This document shows, in pieces, positions 38,367-41,570 of a stretch of DNA of 41,570 nucleotides (the stretch's first letter is position 1; every line of letters starts with the position of its first letter). Source of the stretch: a virus; the IMG/VR virus record IMGVR_UViG_3300025896_000052, positions 1 through 41,570 of that record, one strand, 5' to 3'. The translations under genes and the position numbers were made by a program. The notes under the pieces were generated by a model. The model saw only the letters and a list, made by a program, of their open reading frames with translations, did no database searches and was not told where the DNA came from.

Positions 38367-38757
38367 TAGATGAATTTCCCTGTTCGCCTATGGCGAAATC
38401 CATACGAGACTGCTCATACGCGATAGCGTCGGTGAGTAGAAGATTGTCGTTGACGGCTTCCTCTAACGCAGTTTCTCTGGAAGTAGTAATGTCTGGTGAT
38501 GTATTAGGAGTCGTCGGACTGGTGTCCGCACCCTCAACCTGACTTGGGTTAGAGGCAACCGCAGGGCCTTGCGCTTGGTACTTTAAATGAAAATCGCCAT
38601 AGGAAATCTCTAAAGATCCCTGGCATTTTTCCAGAATAGCAATTATTTCATTCGCTGTAAAGTTGCCTTTACGCTTATTCGCACATTTTGTTGAATTCTT
38701 CGATATCGGCGTAGAACTCGGCCCATTCGTCTGAGGGGGCGTCGGGGTTTTTTCCAT
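38338..38757 (-). CDS. linker protein between terminase and portal, 139 aa
   Basis: I place the start at ATG 38757 (MEKTPTPPQ), behind GGAGAG; the frame is open further upstream, but that lies inside the large terminase gene, which this gene overlaps by 83 bases. The middle has a folded segment (NEIIAILEKCQGSLEISYGDFHLKY). The N- and C-termini are Thr/Pro/Ser-rich and disordered. Small genes with this folded segment occur between terminase and portal in podoviruses. Function unknown. Confidence 0.7.
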   Translation of the reverse strand: MEKTPTPPQTNGPSSTPISKNSTKCANKRKGNFTANEIIAILEKCQGSLEISYGDFHLKYQAQGPAVASNPSQVEGADTSPTTPNTSPDITTSRETALEEAVNDNLLLTDAIAYEQSRMDFAIGEQGNSSNDRRATSAS

Positions 38758-40255
38758 AAATACCACGTCTCTCCATGATTTGTTGTTCAAGCAATTCTTT
38801 TTCCGTAAGAATTTTTTTAACTGGCGGTGTTTTATCAGCAACGATTCTGCTCGGCAGTTTCGATGTGATGTGCTCGTAGTCCCAGGGGATCGAACACACG
38901 GTGTATCTGAGTGCGTCGGCAAGATCATCGCCTTCTTCTTGCCCCACCATGAGCATCGATAGCTCATCCATAAGCTTTAGCTGCTCGATATTCTCCGGCA
39001 CGTCACCGTAGTCTACAACTTTCAAAGCGCCCGATAAAAGAAGGGTGTTTAAAAGTTCGTCTCCGTAATCTTTCTGTTTGTTGGCTTTGTTGACTGCGAG
39101 CCCTGTTCGGGAGGCAATCGTTTCCAAATCTTTTGCAGAATGGTCGTAGACAACGTCGGTGAGGATAATGTTACGTCTGAGTTCGACAAATTTGTTAACA
39201 ACGTCGCCTGCAGTTGTTTGTATCCCATCTCCCCGCCAGCATCTAAACACAACACCCGATCTGTAGTCGGGGGCAACGGCGATGAACACAATCGCAGAGG
39301 GGTGCCCCGCTTCTCCGCCGGAACCATAATCCATACCGCCAAAGTAAAAGTGAAAACGCAAATCAATAGGGCTTGTAATATTACGGTTTTCGTCGAAGCC
39401 GTAGTAGAGACGTCCGCCCTCGGCGACGTGTTTTCCGTAAACTCTTCGTTGTCTTTCGGCTTCATTCTGACACCGTCCTTCAATTTCCTTGACTCTCTCT
39501 CGGGTGAACACCGTCGATGGCGACCCGTCTTCATATAATAGACAATCGTACATAGAAACTTCGCGAGTGAAAGCATCTTTCAAAGCTTTCTTCTGCATCA
39601 CGCGCTTCCAGAACATTTGGTTCAACGTGGGTGTGTAAAACATGTTGAACACACCGTAAGTGGAAATCATACGCATCATAAGTTCATCGTAGAACTTTAC
39701 GGGCATTTCTTCATCGCAGAAGATTTCGTGCGGGGAAGATGCCTGCACGTTCGCCACTTCCTTCGAGTAGTACATGAAATACGTGGTGATTCCACTGTTC
39801 CAGTTGATGCAGTAGGGGACCTTGCGGTCTCTATCGTTTGTGATATTCCAACCGTACTGCATGGAATTTTTCATCTCGCCCCGAGGCATGACGTCAATCC
39901 ACTTTGTGTTCCACTCACGCTCAAGCGTTTTACTATCAGGATAAAAGTACCACTGCATCCGATAGTTCTGCCACGTCTTCGGAAACAAACGCTTTCTGCG
40001 TTCAATGTCCGTAGCATTTGCAACTAAACGCTTCTGCCCCGTTGTCGACTTACCAATCTGGTTTGCAGCGCACACGACGTTGACAGGGTTCTTGGAATCA
40101 AAAAATTCCCGTTGCCATGGATAAAATTTATGTTGGTAAAGATGAGGCAACTCTTTGCGCAACTTCTCTTCAGCGGCAAGGAGTTCAAGCTTTCTCTTCT
40201 CAAGAAGTTGGGCCTGTCTCAGCTTTAATTGGTCTAGCCGGTTGATGTTCGACAT
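38675..40255 (-). CDS. terminase large subunit, 526 aa
   Basis: The ATP-driven packaging motor and nuclease. The ATPase has a Walker A variant AANQIGKS (residues 63-70), Walker B-type EIFCDEE (about 175-181), and a coupling segment FYTPTLNQMFW. The C-terminal RNase H-fold nuclease has MDYGSGGEAGHPSAI, VVYDHSAKDLE and DDLADALRYTVCS, which supply the acidic metal ligands. It cuts concatemers and fills heads via the portal. It starts inside the end of the small terminase gene and overlaps the next gene at its 3' end. Confidence 0.95.
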   Translation of the reverse strand: MSNINRLDQLKLRQAQLLEKRKLELLAAEEKLRKELPHLYQHKFYPWQREFFDSKNPVNVVCAANQIGKSTTGQKRLVANATDIERRKRLFPKTWQNYRMQWYFYPDSKTLEREWNTKWIDVMPRGEMKNSMQYGWNITNDRDRKVPYCINWNSGITTYFMYYSKEVANVQASSPHEIFCDEEMPVKFYDELMMRMISTYGVFNMFYTPTLNQMFWKRVMQKKALKDAFTREVSMYDCLLYEDGSPSTVFTRERVKEIEGRCQNEAERQRRVYGKHVAEGGRLYYGFDENRNITSPIDLRFHFYFGGMDYGSGGEAGHPSAIVFIAVAPDYRSGVVFRCWRGDGIQTTAGDVVNKFVELRRNIILTDVVYDHSAKDLETIASRTGLAVNKANKQKDYGDELLNTLLLSGALKVVDYGDVPENIEQLKLMDELSMLMVGQEEGDDLADALRYTVCSIPWDYEHITSKLPSRIVADKTPPVKKILTEKELLEQQIMERRGIYGKNPDAPSDEWAEFYADIEEFNKMCE

Positions 40256-41000
40256 TCACGTCCACGCTGATTGCGTCGATGATATCTGGTTGTGCAGTGG
40301 GGAGCGCTTGCATTCTTTCAATCTGATTTATTTCATTTTGAATTTTCTCAAGCTCGTTTGCTTGCGACGGCGAATTGCCAACGCGCTGTTCAATATTCAT
40401 ATTCAAATTCTTAGATTGCTGCTTCACATCGATCTTCTGAACAACGGAACCATGTACGCGGTTCTCAAGCATCTGCACGATTTTCACAATCTCACTGATG
40501 AGCTTGATGTTGGCAACATTCTTCCCGTCCTTAAGTGGCATCTCAAGAACTTGCCGCAGGCGTTTGTGACCCAGGTTTAGCAGTGATCGCATTCGGTAGG
40601 AATACTGCAGCGGGGGGCGCAGAACGTAGGCAAATTTCGGCGGAACTTCAACGATAGTTTTATAAAAATAATCGCGGGTGCAGAGGCGTGCGTAAACTCG
40701 CTTTATGTCAATCGTTTTCTTTGCATCGATGCAGGCAAAATATTCGTCCCAAAAACTTTCTCTTAGCATGTCGTCAAGTTCCGAGGGCTTGGCAATGGCT
40801 TCGAGATGTTTTTCATGCATACCGAAATATTGAGCCGGAATCTCTGCGAACTTTTCCTTAATTTTCCCTGTCAACATATTTTCAACGGACCAGGGGTTCC
40901 CGTCTTCTGAAAGAACGATTTCCTGGTCATATTGATTTGCGGAAGGGTCTATCATGCCCCCCTCTGCAGAGGTTTGTTGTATTGGGATCTTAGCGGCCAT
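40200..41000 (-). CDS. terminase small subunit, probable, 266 aa
   Basis: First gene of the leftward block and directly upstream of the large terminase, which it overlaps by 56 bases. The protein is helical with a C-terminal coiled coil (ANELEKIQNEINQIERMQ) suited to ring formation. Residues 130-175 (YSYRMRSLLNLGHKRLRQVL) are basic and could contact DNA. Two starts are possible: ATG 41000, with weak AAGAAG, and ATG 40955 (Met16), with strong GAGG spaced five bases away. The product by position is the pac/cos-recognition subunit. Confidence 0.75.
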   Translation of the reverse strand: MAAKIPIQQTSAEGGMIDPSANQYDQEIVLSEDGNPWSVENMLTGKIKEKFAEIPAQYFGMHEKHLEAIAKPSELDDMLRESFWDEYFACIDAKKTIDIKRVYARLCTRDYFYKTIVEVPPKFAYVLRPPLQYSYRMRSLLNLGHKRLRQVLEMPLKDGKNVANIKLISEIVKIVQMLENRVHGSVVQKIDVKQQSKNLNMNIEQRVGNSPSQANELEKIQNEINQIERMQALPTAQPDIIDAISVDVNVEHQPARPIKAETGPTS

Positions 41001-41241
41001 GGGCTTCTTTATATTAGAGATGGGATATAAATTAATGATGCGGGACGGCGGTCTTCAAAGTCAAGCAAAAAAAGTCGCGGGGGCGCTGGGGAGACTCAAG
41101 CTCAGGCTCGCGAGACCCCCCACCCCCCGGCTAGCGCGTTTCATCCTGGCACAGCCTATTCGTTCCTATGTTTATCTATATATATGTTTCACTCTTCTCA
41201 TGTGGTGCTCATACAAACTGTAGTGATATCACATACTTAAT

Positions 41242-41269
41242 ACTTACACTTATAGCTGAAAGTGTAAGT
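41242..41269. repeat. 10-bp perfect inverted repeat with 8-base loop
   Basis: ACTTACACTT (41242-41251) and AAGTGTAAGT (41260-41269) are exact reverse complements. No T-tract follows in either direction. An operator or an RNA hairpin in a leader is likely. Confidence 0.6.
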
Positions 41270-41290
41270 CGCATGGCATCAATGGTTGGC

Positions 41291-41324
41291 AGGACCGGGG
41301 ATCGGTCGACCTGGTAGTCTACCA
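41291..41324. repeat. cluster of three adjoining dyads
   Basis: GACCG/CGGTC (41293-41307), the perfect palindrome GGTCGACC (41304-41311) and TGGTAG-T-CTACCA (41312-41324) touch or overlap. The cluster can fold as consecutive hairpins or bind several dimers. Confidence 0.5.
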
Positions 41325-41348
41325 CATCTTGCGCGCCGCGTCCAGTCT

Positions 41349-41362
41349 TGCATAATTATGCA
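41349..41362. repeat. 14-bp perfect palindrome
   Basis: TGCATAATTATGCA reads identically on both strands; a second ATGCAT follows at 41370. Candidate operator. Confidence 0.45.
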
Positions 41363-41385
41363 CTGTTTATGCATTAGCCACTGAC

Positions 41386-41395
41386 TATAAGTTCG
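41386..41395 (+). repeat. TATAAGTTCG direct repeat, copy 1
   Basis: Identical to 41453-41462, 67 bases away. TATAAG is also a 5/6 match to a -10 box, without a good -35 at 16-18 bases. Confidence 0.4.
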
Positions 41396-41452
41396 TCACT
41401 CGAGATTGCTTTGAGATATCAGTAGCTTGCTCGTATTGATACATTCAGTGTT

Positions 41453-41462
41453 TATAAGTTCG
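41453..41462 (+). repeat. TATAAGTTCG direct repeat, copy 2
   Basis: Second copy of the element at 41386-41395. A related inverted ATAACTTATG lies at 41480-41489. The spacing suggests repeated regulator or promoter elements ahead of the rightward operon. Confidence 0.4.
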
Positions 41463-41515
41463 ACGTTTTCTCATAATGATAACTTATGACAAGTACTTGA
41501 AACCAAACGAGAACA

Positions 41516-41540
41516 GCTCCGAGCCGAGTTCGGCACGAGC
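41516..41540 (+). promoter_or_regulatory. leader hairpin just upstream of the start at 41560
   Basis: GCTC (41516-41519) and GAGC (41537-41540) enclose GCCGA-GT-TCGGC (41523-41534). The hairpin would lie in the transcript leader of the rightward operon, 20 bases before the ATG at 41560. Confidence 0.4.
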
Positions 41541-41559
41541 GATGCATTGATACTCTGGT

Positions 41560-41570
41560 ATGAACGCTAA
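41560..41570 (+). CDS. possible start of the gene that continues at position 2
   Basis: ATG AAC GCT and two further bases run to the right edge. Joined to the left edge they read in frame into the open frame ending at 109, giving a 39-residue protein. A TGA lies in frame at 41548, so this ATG would be the only start. No clear Shine-Dalgarno is present. Confidence 0.4.

Larger units (their letters stand above)
41001..41559. promoter_or_regulatory. divergent noncoding control region, rich in palindromes
   Basis: About 560 bases without a convincing gene separate the leftward terminase gene from the frame that starts at 41560. The part near the terminase (41067-41140) has a run of seven A, several long G or C runs and a possible GCGCT/AGCGC hairpin. 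The rest holds at least six perfect dyads, for example GTGATATCAC (41223-41232), TGCATAATTATGCA (41349-41362) and CAAGTACTTG (41490-41499), plus a repeated TATAAGTTCG. This is the expected site of early and late promoters, operators, and perhaps the replication origin or packaging site. Confidence 0.6.

Noticed and set aside
38758-38967. Upstream extension of the linker gene inside the large terminase gene
   Set aside because: The extension lacks a start site with ribosome binding and lies over a conserved terminase nuclease segment. The start at 38757 has GGAGAG upstream.
41067-41140. An intrinsic terminator upstream of the small terminase gene on the lower strand
   Set aside because: A T7 run is present on the lower strand, but the adjoining stem is only five pairs (TCGCG/CGCGA) with a 29-base loop. 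It is too weak to call.
40954-41223. An 89-codon rightward frame covering the terminase start and part of the control region
   Set aside because: It overlaps the start of the terminase gene on the other strand, has no ribosome site and its translation looks random (runs of R, L, P from the G/C tracts).
41291-41360. A tRNA on either strand in the control region
   Set aside because: D-arm-like and T-arm-like fragments can be seen (for example TGGTAGACTACCA on the lower strand), but no acceptor stem closes them.
1-41570. CRISPR arrays, insertion sequences, integrase, phage RNA polymerase, rRNA
   Set aside because: I saw no regularly spaced repeats, no transposase or recombinase motifs, no single-subunit RNA polymerase motifs and no rRNA-like sequence.

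Overview
The window reads as a complete or nearly complete genome of a tailed phage with a short tail (podovirus-like). Every recognisable gene belongs to phage replication, virion assembly, DNA ejection or lysis. There is no rRNA, no bacterial housekeeping operon, no integrase and no recognisable lysogeny repressor. The tail set (portal, adaptor, a 749-residue nozzle-like protein, ejection proteins, no tape measure or sheath) fits a podovirus. The lysis genes (T4-type lysozyme, XhlA-like holin, lipoproteins) point to a Gram-negative host that the sequence does not identify. An open reading frame runs off position 1 and would begin at an ATG at 41560 if the two ends are joined, so the contig is probably circularly permuted or circular.

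Layout. Genes of the replication half run rightward from the left end to 17060, packed with ATGA/TAATG overlaps. The order is: small proteins, a C5-cytosine methyltransferase cassette, more small proteins, a leftward primase-helicase operon (2755-5492), a leftward GNAT gene, a possible HTH regulator split by a frame break, a lipoprotein, a stand-alone von Willebrand A protein, a structured intergenic RNA region, a SNF2-type helicase, a likely ssDNA-binding protein, a DnaQ-like exonuclease, a family A DNA polymerase, a VRR-NUC nuclease, a second structured element and an exonuclease with a zinc ribbon. The morphogenesis half runs leftward from 41000 to 17057. Its order is: small and large terminase, a linker protein, portal, scaffold, major capsid protein, an intrinsic terminator, a fibre protein, a lysis cassette (holin, small proteins, lipoprotein, permuted NlpC/P60 enzyme, lysozyme-L,D-transpeptidase fusion), nozzle and fibre proteins, adaptor, and ejection proteins. 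The two halves converge with a 4-base overlap at 17057-17060. They diverge from a roughly 560-base noncoding region (41001-41559) full of palindromes, the likely control region.

How the genes work together. The AEP primase/SF3 helicase, polymerase with proofreading domain, ssDNA-binding protein, SNF2 ATPase and several nucleases make a largely self-sufficient replication and recombination set, without a recognisable phage RNA polymerase. The terminase, portal, scaffold and capsid proteins build and fill the head. The adaptor, nozzle and fibres form the tail, and three Ala/Gly/Gln-rich proteins are probably ejected with the DNA.

Most notable: an endolysin fusing a GH24 muramidase to a YkuD_2-type L,D-transpeptidase domain; a fibre-like protein with a Sec signal peptide; a pseudoknot plus long hairpin after the VWA gene; a second GC-rich stem also ending in NCCA; a helix-turn-helix restored only by a one-base frame change; and a methyltransferase insertion bounded by 18-bp direct repeats.
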